Assembly: GCF_018742245.1 (NCBI RefSeq)
Contig: NZ_CP036132.1
Location: forward strand, 3,839,001 to 3,903,000
DNA length: 64,000 nt
Reading direction: 5' to 3'
Origin: Bacillus mycoides
GTDB taxonomy: Bacteria; Bacillota; Bacilli; Bacillales; Bacillaceae_G
Positions 24,701 through 39,700 of the stretch are shown here, in pieces (position 1 is the stretch's first letter; each line of letters starts with the position of its first letter). A program made the position numbers and the translations under genes. The notes under the pieces were generated by a model that was not told where the DNA came from, did not search any database, and saw only the letters and a list, made by a program, of their open reading frames with translations.

Positions 24701-27700
24701 GAGATGACGTCATACTTCATTAAATTCATTACACGATATAATGGATGGGTATAACTAGGATCCACAGGCTTCTCCAGATCCTTTATTTTATTCGCCACAT
24801 AATCCCCAAGCGGCGTTCCTTGTAATGCATCCCCATCATCAAATAGAACCGAGTTCTTTACCTCTCCACGCGCTTTATTAACAAGCGTTGCAGTTTGCAC
24901 GAGACCTACTTTATTATCTGTTTTCGTTTGATAATAATCGTAATTCATTAAGTTAACGTGAATATCTGATGTTTCTAGAATTCGTAACTTAACTGTACTC
25001 TCCCCAGCTTTTTCCTCTGCATGAGCTGTTGTCGGCAATACTTGCGGCGCTATAACACCTATAGCAAGTGTTGCTCCAGCTAGCATTTTTTTTGACTTTT
25101 TCACAAAAAATCCCCCTTATACAATTACCAGAAATAATGAAATGAATCCCTATCTGCCTCTAACCACATACCTTTTTTCTTCTATTAGAGACACGATTTT
25201 CATTTCATCCTGCGCTAACGAGTAGTCCCCTTAAACGCCCGATTGATGAAAACTAACAATTAACGGGAAATAAAGCTCCCACTAAGCAGAATTTCACCTT
25301 ATCTGACATTATCATATATAAAGTTCTTTCATATCGTCAATATTTTTTGACAAACTTCTACAAATTTTCTGTAAAGTTATTGTAAACTTTTCATAAATAT
25401 ATAATATGCCCTTACATTGCTTATACTGCTGAATATGATACAATTACCAATTACAAGGAGGATGAATTTATGAAAAAAGTCATCTTAACAATTGTTTGTC
25501 TCCTCCTTCTAATCATTTCTTGTTCTAATTTTGAAAAGAACGATGAGATAGAACAAAAAGAAACTGAAGGAAAAGCAGAAAAAACATCTGCTCCGAGTTG
25601 GATTGATAAGCAAACGAACGACTCCTTTTATCACCTCGTATTAGGTGATTCACTTGCAAAAGGATATGGATCTACACAAGGGGGATTTGCCGAATTAGCT
25701 TCTAGACAATTAGAAGGACAAATTCATAAACCAATTACGGTAGAAAACCTCGGTGCAAATGGTCTCACTACAGATCGTCTCGTTAAGAAAGTCCAGTCAG
25801 AAGAAGTTCAACAAAAAATTAGGGAAGCAAATATCATTACTATTAGTATTGGAGGAAATAATTTATTCCGCTTAAATCGTGATGTAGGTGTTATAGATGG
25901 TATTAAAATGTTAAATAAAGAAAAAGCCCGTTTTGAAACGGATGTAAAAAATATTGTAAAGACCGTTCGAGATCAAAATCCGAATGCTTTACTCATTCTC
26001 TCTGAACTCTATAACCCTTTACAACTAGATGACTCCATCGCAAGTTATGCAGATATGTTTTTAGACGGTTGGAATGATTCTATTTATTCTATTTCAAAAG
26101 CACATCAACCGTCGATCGTTTTACCAATTCGCAAATTAATTTCGAATGATAAAAAAGAGTTACTATTTGACCAAGTACACCCAAATGATAACGGTTATGC
26201 GATTATTGCCAATACATTTACAAAGCAAGTGTTATCCTACAAATATTAAGGCTTCCATGAAACAATTCTATTTTTATACCTTGTCTTTTTTGTTACAATG
26301 ATAGTGGAAGGGGGCCGTTATATGGAATCACGCGAGTGGGAACGTATTGTTGATCATCTTCTTTCGCTAGTGCCTCTTTTTTATCGCAAATTTATGCTTC
26401 CTGGAGAGTTTTCTTCTCAAAGACATATGCCGCCATCACATACGCAAGTATTACTGCTTTTGCATGAAAATGGTACATTAGCAGTTTCAGAAATTGGCAA
26501 GCGGCTAGCGATTTCACGGCCTAACATGACCCCTCTATTAAACAAACTTATTCAAGAAGAACTAATAGAGCGTCATTATAGCGAAAAAGATCGACGGGTC
26601 ATTTTAATTTCCCTAACAACTGAAGGGAAATTGCTAGTAAATCAGTATCAGCAATTCATTTTAGACAAACTAAAAGAAAATTTTCAAACATTATCTGAGG
26701 AAGAGCGTGAAAAGCTCATTCATTCTCTTAAAACCATTCAAAATTTAATTTTGAAAACAAACGCATAAAGCTGCTTCTAAATAGAAGCAGCTTTATGATT
26801 CATAATAATTACCATAGTATACATTTGAATATGGCCATGTCATTAAATACGGCTTTTGTTCTTGAACCGGTTGCTGCTGAGGCTGTTGTATTTGCTGTAT
26901 TTGTTGCTGTGGATACACTCCGAATTGCTGCCTCATATCATTTACAGCATAATAATTTGTATACGGATATACTTGAGGTACGTAATAATAATACATTCAT
27001 TCTCTCCCCCTTTTTCTTAAACATATTCAAAGGAGAAAATGAATGTTACATTCTTTATATTTGTACAAGTGGTTCTCTCACTTGTTTCTTTCTTTTCTTC
27101 AAACGTAACTTACGATTCTTTTCATATAAATAATGCACTACGAAATATGAAATTACCCCAAACACAATTCCTATTATCGTCATACCAATTAATACATATA
27201 CTTCACTCTGTAATAAGCTCTTTAACATCGTAAAAATATGGCTCGAAAACAAATCTGATATCGTAAATGGTTCATGATGTATTTTCTGTACATGAAATGG
27301 ATAAATCATTTTCCCTAATGCATAAGCAAACGGAAATAAAAATACTGGGAGAAACGATATTTTCCCAATAATATTACCAATGACTGCGGCTGGAAAAGAT
27401 CCCTTTGCTAACCTGACAATTGGATAAAATATTAAATATACGAGCGATGCCGTATAAATCACCAACATTTCTAAACCAAATCCAATAGCAAAACCTAACG
27501 ACACTTTCTTTGCTCCTTCTGGTGATCGAAGCAACTTAAAATATTGAAACTTTAATATTCTCCACATTCGCTGAAAAAACGAATATGTTTTCTTAGTTGT
27601 TTTCAAATTCATCATCTCTTTAACTATATTTTTTTATCTAGTATGTCCTTACATGATATGAAAAATAAAATTAGTTTTCTCTTTTTATTATAAATGATAT

Positions 27701-30700
27701 AGAGATAATTAACTAAATATACATCAGACATTTCAACATAAAAAAACCTCCCTTTTAGGAAGGCTCCTCTATATTTTTAAACAAACTCACCAATAAAGCT
27801 TTTTGCGCATGCAACCTGTTACCAGCTTGCTCAAAAACGATAGACTGTGGCCCATCTATAATCTCTCCAGTTACTTCTTCTTCACGATGAGCAGGCAAAC
27901 AGTGCAGGAAACGATATGTTTGCTTTGCATGTATAACAAGCTCTTTATTTACTTGGAAAGGCTGGAATAAAGTATATTTCTCTGCTTCTCCTTCTTGGCC
28001 CATACTCATCCAAACGTCAGTATAAATAAAATCCGCTCCACTTACCGCTAATTCAGGATTATGCAAAATCTCAATTTCAGCCCCTGTTTCATCTGCAATC
28101 GCTAACGCTTTTTTAACAATTTCTTCATTCGGTTCATACCCTATGGGAGTCGCAACAGTCATATTCATTCCGACTTTTGCACTTGCTAGCAATAGTGAAT
28201 GACATACATTATTTCCATCACCTACGTAAGCTAATTTAATTCCTTTAAACGTATGAACTTCTTCATATATCGTCATTAAATCTGCCAATGCTTGGCAAGG
28301 GTGATGATCATCAGTTAAACCGTTAATAACTGGGATACTGGACTCTTTTGCAAGCTCTTCTACATCTGCATGCGAGAATGTACGTATCATAATTCCATCA
28401 ATATAATGAGATAGTACTTTCGCAGTATCTGAAACCGTTTCTCCTCTGCCAATTTGCATCTCTTTTCCACTTAAAAACATTCCATGTCCTCCGAGCTGTA
28501 CCATCCCTGCTTCAAAAGAAACGCGAGTACGAGTTGAATGTTTATCAAAAATGAGACCTAATATTTTCCCTTGTAATAAAGGCTCCTGCTTGTTCTTTTT
28601 TAAATATATAGCGAACTCAATTAAAGAAATGATTTCTTCTTGCGTCAATTCTTCTAACGTTAAAAGATCTTTCGTATTTAATTTCGGTACTTGTACAGTT
28701 GACATGAAATTTCCCCCTTATATTATTGATGCATTTTTTGTACAAACCACTTCTTTTATCATATATACTGCCTGTTCTAGCTCTTCATTCGTTACAATAA
28801 GTGGTGGTAATAGTCTTATAACATTAGGTCCTGCTTGTAATACGAGAAGTCCTGCTTTTTCTAGTTGTTCTATGAAATTTGCAACCTCATGCTTACATTC
28901 GATTCCAATCATAAGTCCCTTACCACGAATATTTTGAACACATTCAACGTGTCGTAATTCTTCTTGCAATTTCTTTAATACGTACTCGCCCTTTTCCTGT
29001 ACCTCTTTAAAAAACGATTGTTCCTTAATGCATTGCAATACTTCTTTCGCGGCAGTCATAGCGATATAATTCCCACCGAAAGTTGAACCGTGTGACCCTG
29101 CAGTAAAAGAAGAACCTAGTTCTTTCCGGCCAATCATCGCTCCAACTGGAATACCATTCCCAAGCGCCTTTGCGATGGTAACGATATCAGGCCCTATTCC
29201 CATTTGCTCATAAGCGAATAGTGTTCCTGTTCTGCCTATTCCAGTTTGTATTTCATCTATAATAAAAAGAGCATTGTACTCATTACATAGTTTTTCAATT
29301 TTCTTCAAAAAGGATGGATCAGCTAATATTACTCCTCCTTCTCCTTGAACAACTTCTACCATTACCGCCGCAACTTCTTCATTCATTACTTCCTCTAATG
29401 CTTGTATATCGTTAAATGGTGTATGTAAAAAAGACGGAAGTAATGGACCGAACCCTTCTTTCACTTTATCTTGCCCTGTTGCACTCATCGTTCCAAATGT
29501 TCTCCCGTGAAAAGATTGCTCACATGTTACTACGAGAGATTTTCCAGTATGCTTACGTGCTAGCTTTAAAGCCGCTTCATTTGCCTCCGCCCCGCTATTA
29601 CAAAAAAACACATAATCTAATGCTGTATCTTCTGTTAATAACGATGCGACCTCTTCTTGTAAGGAGTTCGTAAACAAGTTAGATATATGCCATATGCTTC
29701 CAAGTTGCTTTTCTACTGCCTTTACAACAGTAGGATGACAATGTCCTAAGTTACATACGCCAATCCCCGACGTAAAATCTAAGTATTGTGTACCATTTTT
29801 ATCAATGACTGTTGTTCCATTCCCCTTTACAAACTCAATAGTTCTCCTGCCATACGTTTGAAAAAGATGGCTTGTCATAGAATACTCACTCCTTTCGTTA
29901 CCGTGGTTCCAATACACTTTCCTGTGACCCCGGCAAAATCCTTTGTACCATTTACGATACTAACCTTTTTCACTCCCATTTTTAACGATGTAAGTGCCGC
30001 CTGTACTTTCGGAATCATCCCACCTGTAATGACACCTTGTTCTATAAAAGTAAGAATTTCATATTCATCCATTTTCTTTACCAATCTTCCTTCGTGTAAT
30101 ACTCCATCTACGTCCGTTATAAAAAGGAGTTCTTTTGCGGATAGTGTGGCTGCAATTCCAGCTGCAGCAGTATCTGCATTAATGTTATAAACTTCATTAC
30201 CATTTATCCCGATTGGAGCAATCACAGGAATATAATTCATATCTATCAATCCTTTTAATAAGGCTGTTTCTACATAACTTACTTCTCCTACATATCCTAT
30301 CTCTTCACCAACAGGTTGAACTTGAAGTAAATTACCGTCACATCCTGAAAGCCCCACCGCAAGTAAATTATGTTTTTGTAAATTCATTACGATTTTTTTA
30401 TTCGTACTTCCGCATAGCACCATTTGAACAACATCCATAACCTCTTTCGGCGTTACTCGTAATCCATCTTTCTTTTCTATCTTGATATTAGCGTCTTCTA
30501 ACTTGGCATCAATTTCTGGGCCACCGCCATGGACAATAACAACCTTATACTTATTTTGCAATTTCTTTATGCAATCAAAAAACACACTATTTAATCGATT
30601 CAACATGCTACCGCCACATTTAACTACAATATAATCGCTCATCTTCTCTCTCCTTATGTACGATAACAAGCATTTATTTTCACATATTCATAACTTAAGT

Positions 30701-33700
30701 CGCAGCCCCAAGCTGATCCCGTTTCATCTCCTAAATGTAAACACGCATCAATTTTTATTTCATGTTCTTGTAATTTCTTTTTCATTTCCTCTTCGGAAAA
30801 CATTTGAGGCTCACTATTTTTTAATACGGCGATAGATTGAAGAGTGATATCAATTGTATTTGGGTTAATAGTTACTTCACTCTGTCCAATACTACTAATA
30901 ATTCGTCCCCAATTTGGATCCTCACCATATATCGCTGTTTTCACAAGACTTGAACCGACTATTTGTTTTGCAATTTTCTTTGCTTCTTCATTTGTTCTAG
31001 CCCCTAACACGTTTACTTCTATTAACTTCGTAGCACCTTCACCATCTTGTGCAATTTTTTTCGCTAAATCTTCACATACCTTTTGTAAAGCAAATACAAA
31101 AGTTTCCCAATCCTTATGTTCCATATCCATCGTTTTCGTTTCTGATAATCCACTTGCCATAACGATAACCATATCATTTGTAGACGTATCTCCGTCCACC
31201 GTAATTTGATTAAACGTATGATTCGTAATTTTTGATAATGCTGTTTGCAGTATTTCATGCTCTATATTTGCGTCTGTTGTAATAAAACTAAGCATCGTTG
31301 CCATATTCGGGTGGATCATCCCTGAACCTTTTGCGACCCCAGCAATGGTCACTTCTTTCCCATCAATTATCATCTCATAGCAAGTTTCTTTCGTTATGAG
31401 GTCTGTCGTTAAAATTGCTTCACAAAAAGAATGAGCTTCACTTACTTCCTTTGTTGGCACAAGAGATTCAATTCCCTTTCGAATGATATCCATCGGTAAA
31501 GGGACTCCAATTACACCTGTTGAAGCGACTGCGACGTACTTTTCTTTTACTCCAAAGTGTTCCGCTACTAATGTTCGCATCTCATAAGCATCTTGCAATC
31601 CTTTCATGCCCGTACAAGCATTTGCATTTCCGCTATTTACAACAATTGCTTGTAATTTCCCTTCTGCTGCTATGCTATCCTTCGTTACTTGCAACGGTGC
31701 TGCTTGTATTTGATTTGTTGTATACACAGCGGCACATGATGCTGGCACCTCACAAACGATTGCACCCACATCCTTTTTCACCTTTTTCAGACCATTTGCA
31801 GTACCGATTGCCGAAAAGCCTTTCGGCGTAACAATTGAACCATTTGCTAATTTTGTAATAGACGATGTTTTAATCATAATTTCCCCCTTATGGATAAAGC
31901 GGCATATGCTGTAAACCCGTTGTCTCTTCTAGTCCCGCTAATAAATTTGCATTTTGAACTGCTTGCCCTGCTGCGCCTTTCATCATATTGTCTATCACAG
32001 AAACTACTGTAATTCTTTCTGTTCTTTCATCGTAAGCCATCCCAATATCACAATAATTTGAGCCTCTTACTTCTTTCGGACTCGGAAATTCTCCTTGAGA
32101 ACGAATTCGAACGAAAGCTGAGTTGTGATACGTTTCTTCATACAACGTTTGAAGTTGCTGCATTTTGATTTCTTGTTTTACTTTCGCATAGAGTGTAACC
32201 ATAATCCCTCTTGATATCGGTATTAAATGTGTACTAAATGTGATTGGCTTCGCTTTATCATTCCACTCTACAAGCATTTGCTCAATCTCAGGAACGTGCT
32301 GATGCTGATTTACTTTATAAATGTGAAGGTTATCATATAGCTCTGGAAAATGAGTCATTGTTGTTGGAGTTTTGCCTGCTCCAGATACACCTGACTTTGC
32401 ATCAATGATAATCGAATCTTCATCAATCATTCCGCTACGTACTAACGGCGCTATCGCTAATAATGCAGCTGTCGCAAAACATCCTGGGTTTGCAATTAAA
32501 TCTGCATTTTGAATCTCGGACCTTTTCCATTCGCTTAACCCATAAACTGCTTTCTTAAGAATTTCTTCTTGTGCAGCTGGCCTTTTATACCATAGTTCAT
32601 ATGACGAAGGGTCGATCATACGATAGTCTCCAGATAGGTCAATTACCTTTAAACCTACTGCTAATAATTTTGGAGTTAACTCTGCCGATACTCCTGCTGG
32701 GGTCGCTAAAAATACGATTTTCGCTTCCTTCTCCATTGCCTTTACATCAATTTCTTGTAATGTATGTACGAGAACATTTCGAAAATGCGGGTATACATTT
32801 GTTATACACTCGCCAACTTGCGAAAAAGAATGGAGAGATGCTATCGAAAAATACGGATGTTGCTCTAATAACCGAATTAACTCAATTCCTCCATATCCAG
32901 TTGCTCCAATAATTGCGACTTTCATAAGCTCCTCCTCATATCGATTCTTTAAGTTAAGTATGATTATAGTATTGTATATTTATAGAGTCAATTAAATATT
33001 TATAAAATTTTCAAAACTTAAAAATCTTAATTTTACTGGAAAAATAATATACACAATCGAATTTTTATGCAAAAACAATGTATAGTAGTATTTCCATTTC
33101 ACTTCAAGTACAATAAAACAATACATTTATACATACAGGCGGGGAAAAACATGAATGAAAAATTAATTGAGAAAATGATTATAAAAAGTTTTCGGCAATA
33201 TCAATGTAATCCTGTTTCAAAAGAGGATCAGGAAATGCTAATTAAACATATTCAAATGATAATTCATTCAAATACTGAAATTGATGTATACGAGGCTGTT
33301 GAGGATATCGTTTACGATTATGTGACTGGAAAATAAAAAAATAGGAGATTTCCATATGGAAATCTCCTATTTTTTACTTAATGATTTGCCTGCAACACGT
33401 TCAAATAAACCTGGGAATAATGCGTAGAGCTTTGGCCCCATTCCCATCCACTTCGGCAAGTTTACTTCACGTTTTTTCGTTTGCATCGCCTTTACGATTT
33501 GTTCTGCTACATATGTTGGTTTTAACATGTAACGTCCCATATTTTTCACATATGTACCTGATTGATCGGCTATTTCAAAAAAGTTCGTATCTATCGGTCC
33601 CGGGTTAATTGCTGTTACATACACATTTGTGTTAGATAACTCCATACGCAAACTATTCGTAAATCCTAATACAGCGTGTTTTGTTGCTGCATAAGCACTC

Positions 33701-36700
33701 GACTTCGGAGTGGCAATTTTTCCAGCCATTGAAGCAATATTAATAATTTGTCCTTCGTTCCTTTTTACCATATAAGGTAATACCGCTTTCGTACAAGCTA
33801 CTAATCCAAATACATTTACTTGAAACATATCCTTTACTTCATCCATTGACGCATCTTCAAACGTTTTAAAAATACCAAACCCAGCATTATTTACCAATAT
33901 ATCAATACGTCCTACTTCTTGTAATACCTTTGAAAAAACAGATTGTACTTTCGTTTCTTCACTTACATCTAATACATAGTAATAGCAGGGCGTATTATAA
34001 GTTTCTTTAATTTTGTCTGCTAATGCTTGTAGCTTCTCTTCTGTTCGAGCCATTAATACCGGCGTCGCCCCTTGCTCTGCAACCTGCATTGCAACTTGCT
34101 CTCCAATTCCACTAGAAGCACCTGTAATGACGATTACTTTTTCTTGTAAACGTCCCGTCATTGCTGTCACCTACTTTGCATAATAAATCAATTGTTGTGA
34201 AGATTCATCAATCATCACTTGTTGATTATATGCTAAAAAGTCTAATTGTCCAACAGTTTCTGAGATAGTAAGTGGCAATTGCTCTTTATATAATACCGGA
34301 AATAGTTTTACACATACTTCAAATGCTGTCATTGGCTTTTCCTTTAATAGTTCAAGCACTTTAAACGCACGTGTCTCTTGCTTCTGTAATCTTGTTTCAA
34401 TAAGTTGTTTCATATTCAGAACATCTTCCCCATGCCCTGATAAAATACGCGAAATATTCATTTCACTTAAACGTTTTAACGTTTGATTGTACTGCAATAA
34501 AGGACGCGCTCTTTCTGTTTGCCCTTCATATGGTGGTTCTAATATTGGATTTGAAGAAATATGACTAATGAGAGCATCCCCACCAATTAATATTCCATCA
34601 GATTCTCTATATAATGAAATATGAGTGGAAGCATGCCCCGGGGTTTCAATCACTGTAAATCCAGGTAACGAATCTATACGATCTCCCTCTCTCACGGTAT
34701 GTGTTAACGATCTATTACAAGAATATTTAAGTGTCTTCGTCGTCAATAACGCCTCTCCATTCAGAAATGCTGCTGGAACGCCGAACTGCAAGGCTGTCTC
34801 TTTAAAAAATTCATGATACTTCTTTAAAAATTCAGCATTCTGTGTAATCCACGGTTCATTCCAAGGATGTCCGATAATCTTTACTTTTTCAGAAAATGTA
34901 TTTAAAAGTCCGCAATGATCCGCATGGTGATGCGTAATCACTACCGTTTCAATATCTTCTATCTTATACCCTAATGCACCTAATTGACTTTCTAGTGCCT
35001 TCTTTGCTTCTTCTGTATTTGTCCCTGTATCAATTAACGTTAATGTTTCTCCCTCAACTAAAAATACATTCACTGTCTCAACTGCAAATGGAACAGGAAT
35101 CTCCATTCGATGAATCGCCGTCATGCTTAGCCCCCCCCTGTCTTTTTCCGGTTCAAAATGAATACCTCTTCAGTTTACAACTTCCCTATAAATTTGTCAT
35201 TATTTTCAGATAAAAAGAGGTGTTTTCCATAAAAAAACGAATGTATGTACATTTATAAGCATTTCTAACCAAATTCAAAGGAGGCACATCATGTCTATGC
35301 AAAATATTTCCTTTCTCGGTGCAGGCTCTATTGCCGAAGCAATTATTGGTGGTTTATTAAACGCAAATGTTGTTAAGGGAGAAAATGTCACTGTAAGTAA
35401 TCGTTCTAACGAGACAAGATTACAGGAGTTACATAAAAAATACGGTGTCAAAGGCACACATAATAAAAAGGACTTACTTGCTGATGCAAATATTCTTTTT
35501 CTAGCGATGAAGCCAAAAGATGTCGCAGAAGCGATTATTCCTCTTAAAGAATACATAAATAATGACTTGCTTATTATTTCGTTATTAGCAGGTGTTTCTA
35601 CTCATTCAATTAGAAACCTACTTCAAAAAGACGTTCCGATTATTCGTGCAATGCCAAATACATCTGCGGCCATTTTAAAATCCGCTACCGCTATCTCACC
35701 TTCAGAACACACAACGGAGGAACATATTCGTATTGCAACATCGTTATTTGAAACGATTGGTCTCGTCTCTGTTGTAGAAGAAGAAGATATGCATGCTGTC
35801 ACTGCATTATCCGGAAGTGGACCAGCTTATATTTATTATGTGGTAGAGGCAATGGAAGAGGCAGCAAAAAAAATTGGTTTAAAAGAAGATGTTGCAAAAT
35901 CACTTATTCTTCAGACGATGATTGGTGCTGCAGAAATGCTAAAAGTAAGCGAAAAACACCCTTCTATTTTGCGAAAAGAAATTACTTCTCCTGGGGGAAC
36001 AACTGAAGCAGGTATTGAAGTATTACAGGAGCATAATTTTCAACAAGCATTAATCTCCTGTATTACACAAGCAACGAAACGATCACACGATCTTGGAAAA
36101 ACATTAGAAAAAATAGCAAAAGAAAAATAAAAAACGGAACTCAACTTTATTTGAGCTCCGTTTTTTATTTTAATCATATGATATGCTTTTAGTTATTACT
36201 CTTACCAAAAATCTCTTCTTGCAGACGACGACCTGTTGGTGTTGCTGCAAGTCCACCCTCTGCTGTTTCACGAAGTGCTACTGGCATCGTTTGTCCAATT
36301 CTAAACATCGCCTCAATGACTTCATCACATGGAATTGTACTAGTTACACCAGCTAATGATAAATCAGCTGAAATCATGGCATTCGCAGCTCCTGCTGCAT
36401 TACGTTTTACACAAGGTACTTCTACAAGCCCTGCAACAGGATCACATACTAAACCAAGCATATTCTTTAATGAAATCGCCATAGCTGTAGCTGCTTGATC
36501 TTGTGTTCCACCAGCCATCTCAACTGCTGCTGCTGCTGCCATTCCACTTGCTGAACCTACTTCAGCTTGGCAACCTCCTGCCGCGCCGGAAATACAAGCA
36601 TTATTCGCAACAACCATACCGAAAGCTCCTGCTGTAAATAAAAATTCAATCATTTCTTCGCGTGTCGGCTGTAATTTTTCTTGCAGTGCAAAAAGTACAC

Positions 36701-39700
36701 CTGGCACTGTTCCAGCAGATCCTGCTGTTGGTGTTGCACAAATGATTCCCATCGCCGCGTTTACTTCATTTGTTGCGACAGCTTTACTCACTGCGTCCAA
36801 AATCGTATCTCCAGATAAGCCTTTTCCACTCTGCATATACGCTTGGACTTTCACAGCATCCCCGCCAGTTAAACCAGTTGGTGATTTTACACCACGAATA
36901 CCGCGTTCTACTGCTTGTTCCATCACGACTAAGTTCTTTTCCATTCCAGCAATTACTTCTTCACGTGAGATACTTCTTGTTTCCATTTCACATTGAATCA
37001 TAATTTCTGCGATTTTTACATTTTGCTCTTTAGCTTGCGCCACTAGTTCCGCTGCGTTCCGAAACATGGTGTGTCCCCCCTGCAATTAATCCATAATAGT
37101 TACTTGACAAATATTTTGTTGCCCATTTATTTCCGCGATTACTTCATCTGCTAATAATTCATCTGTTTCAATGACCATAAGCGCTCTTCTTCCTTTTTCT
37201 TTACGAGAAACACTCATTGTACTAATGTTAATCTCATGCTTAGCCAGGATTGAAGCTACAGCTGCGATAGCACCAAAGCGATCGTTATTTACAATAAGTA
37301 GTGCTGGACTCGTGCCTGTTAATTGAAGATCGAATCCGTTTAATTCTACAACTTCAATTTTACCGCCACCAATTGAGCAAGCAACAACTTCAATTTCCTC
37401 TTCACCTTTATACAGACGAATTTTCGCTGTATTTGGATGCGGAGCATTTGCATCTTCTTCAATGAACTCCACTTCAATCCCGCGTTCTTTTGCAATATCT
37501 AACGCACTTGGAATACGTAAATCATCTGTTTCAAATCCTAGTATTCCACCGATTAGCGCTACATCCGTACCGTGACCACGGTATGTTTTTGCAAATGAAC
37601 CATATAATGAAATGCTAACTCTCTCTGGCTCATGACGAAACAGCTGACGAGCAACTTGCCCCATTCTTGCCGCGCCTGCTGTATGTGAACTTGATGGACC
37701 AATCATAACCGGACCAATAATATCAAACACTGAGCGATACTTCATCATAACTCCCCCTAAACCTCTATGAAAAAATTATTTTCTACTATTCTATTAAGCT
37801 GCCGAAACAGTTGCTTTTCCAGTCGTACCACGAATTTGTTCCGCTGTACAAATTGGATAGTTTTTGAATAACAATGAACCAATGTATCTTGAAATAATAC
37901 CAGTTATAATAATAAATACGAAACTTAGCATTACCTTCATTTAAAAATGATATAAGATAATCCACAATAAAGTCTGGTAGCAATCCAAAGTTTAACACAG
38001 AACCCCTTACAAGCATAGCATAAACAAGTGAAACTCCCATTGCTGCCATACCTTTTGGTGCTTCAAAGCTAAAGAGCGAAAAAAGACTTAGTACAAATAA
38101 TAGTAATATCCTTTTATAATCTCCCTGTTGCTCTCTCTCGGTTTAGTCAACTTCACTTGTTACGACAAATGGCTAAAACGCATGTAGCCTACAATAAATT
38201 ATAATCTGCCCTCATTATAGCTTGTATTTTATAAAACGCTTACTTTTTTTGAATTTTAAAAGTTCTGAATAAAAATCCTTTTTCGCTATTTGTATCACTT
38301 GTATGTCGTCTGACTTATATAACAGTTTTTCTAAATAATCGGTATTGTGTATTTCCATCCTATATCTTCACATCATTAAAACTTTCTGTATCATCCAATA
38401 TAAAAATAAAATGATAACAGTTTTAGTAAAAAAAAATTTTATTATAAATAAAAAAAAATGGCAAACGTATGTTACCATTTTTTGAATATTATTTTTATAC
38501 TGGAAATAATTTCAAATCCATCGCGATTTCTGTATTAGAAAATAACTTTCTTGCTTCTTTCAGCAATTCCTTATATGTATCTCCTTGATAACGAGAACTA
38601 ATATGAGTCAATATTAATCGCTTTACATTTGCATTTAATGCAATACGCGCAGCTTGTTCTGTTGTTGAATGGAAATAGTCATGTGCTTGCTGTTCATCTT
38701 CTGCCGCAAAAGTCGCTTCATGAACAAGTACGTCAGCATCTTGCGCAAGCTCTCTACTCGCTTCGCAATATCGTGTATCACCTAAAATTGTAATAACCCT
38801 TCCTTTTTGAGGCGGGCCGATAAAATCTTTTCCATTTAACACTGTGCCATTCTCTAATTCAACTACTTCACCATCTTTTAAACGTTTAAAAACCGGACCA
38901 GGTTTCACACCCATTCCCAGCAACTTATCCACTAAAAGAGCTCCCTGTATATCTTTCTCTACAATTCGATATCCGAAACATTCGATTCCGTGTGATAACC
39001 TTTTTGTTTCTACACAGAATTCATTATCCTCAAACACAATACCTTCTTCCGTAATCTCAACGATTTCAAGTGGATATTTAACATGTGTCGTACTTACTAA
39101 TAATGCTACTTCAATAAATTGTTTAATTCCTTTTGGGCCGTACACTGTTAACGGCGTCGTTCCTCCTTGAAAAGAACGGCTCCCTAATAAACCAGGCAAA
39201 CCAAAAATATGATCTCCATGTAAATGAGTAATAAATATTTTTTCAATGCGTCTTGGGCGTACAGATGTATGTAAAATTTGATGCTGAGTCGCTTCACCAC
39301 AGTCAAATAGCCACGTTTGCCCTCGTTCTTCTAACAATTGTAAGGCGATTGCTGAAACGTTCCTTCCTTTTGAAGGAACACCTGCACCAGTTCCTAAAAA
39401 TACAAATTCCACTTTCTTTCCTCCAGCTCTTTATATAATCTATCTTTCATCTTACGGAATGTTATTTCAAATGGCAAATTGAATTTACATAGACAATCAT
39501 CTAGACAACTATATAACACGAACATTTAAATAAAAAACTTAACAATCGTTCGTGTTTTGTAGTAATATAACTATATCACATATAAAGGGAGCGTTTTATT
39601 ATGAAAGAAGTATTTCGTTTACAAACTGATTTTTCATCTTCATTTGATCGCTGGGTAAGTTCTTTCGTTTCTGATCACCCAGCACAACTAGAGTGGACGA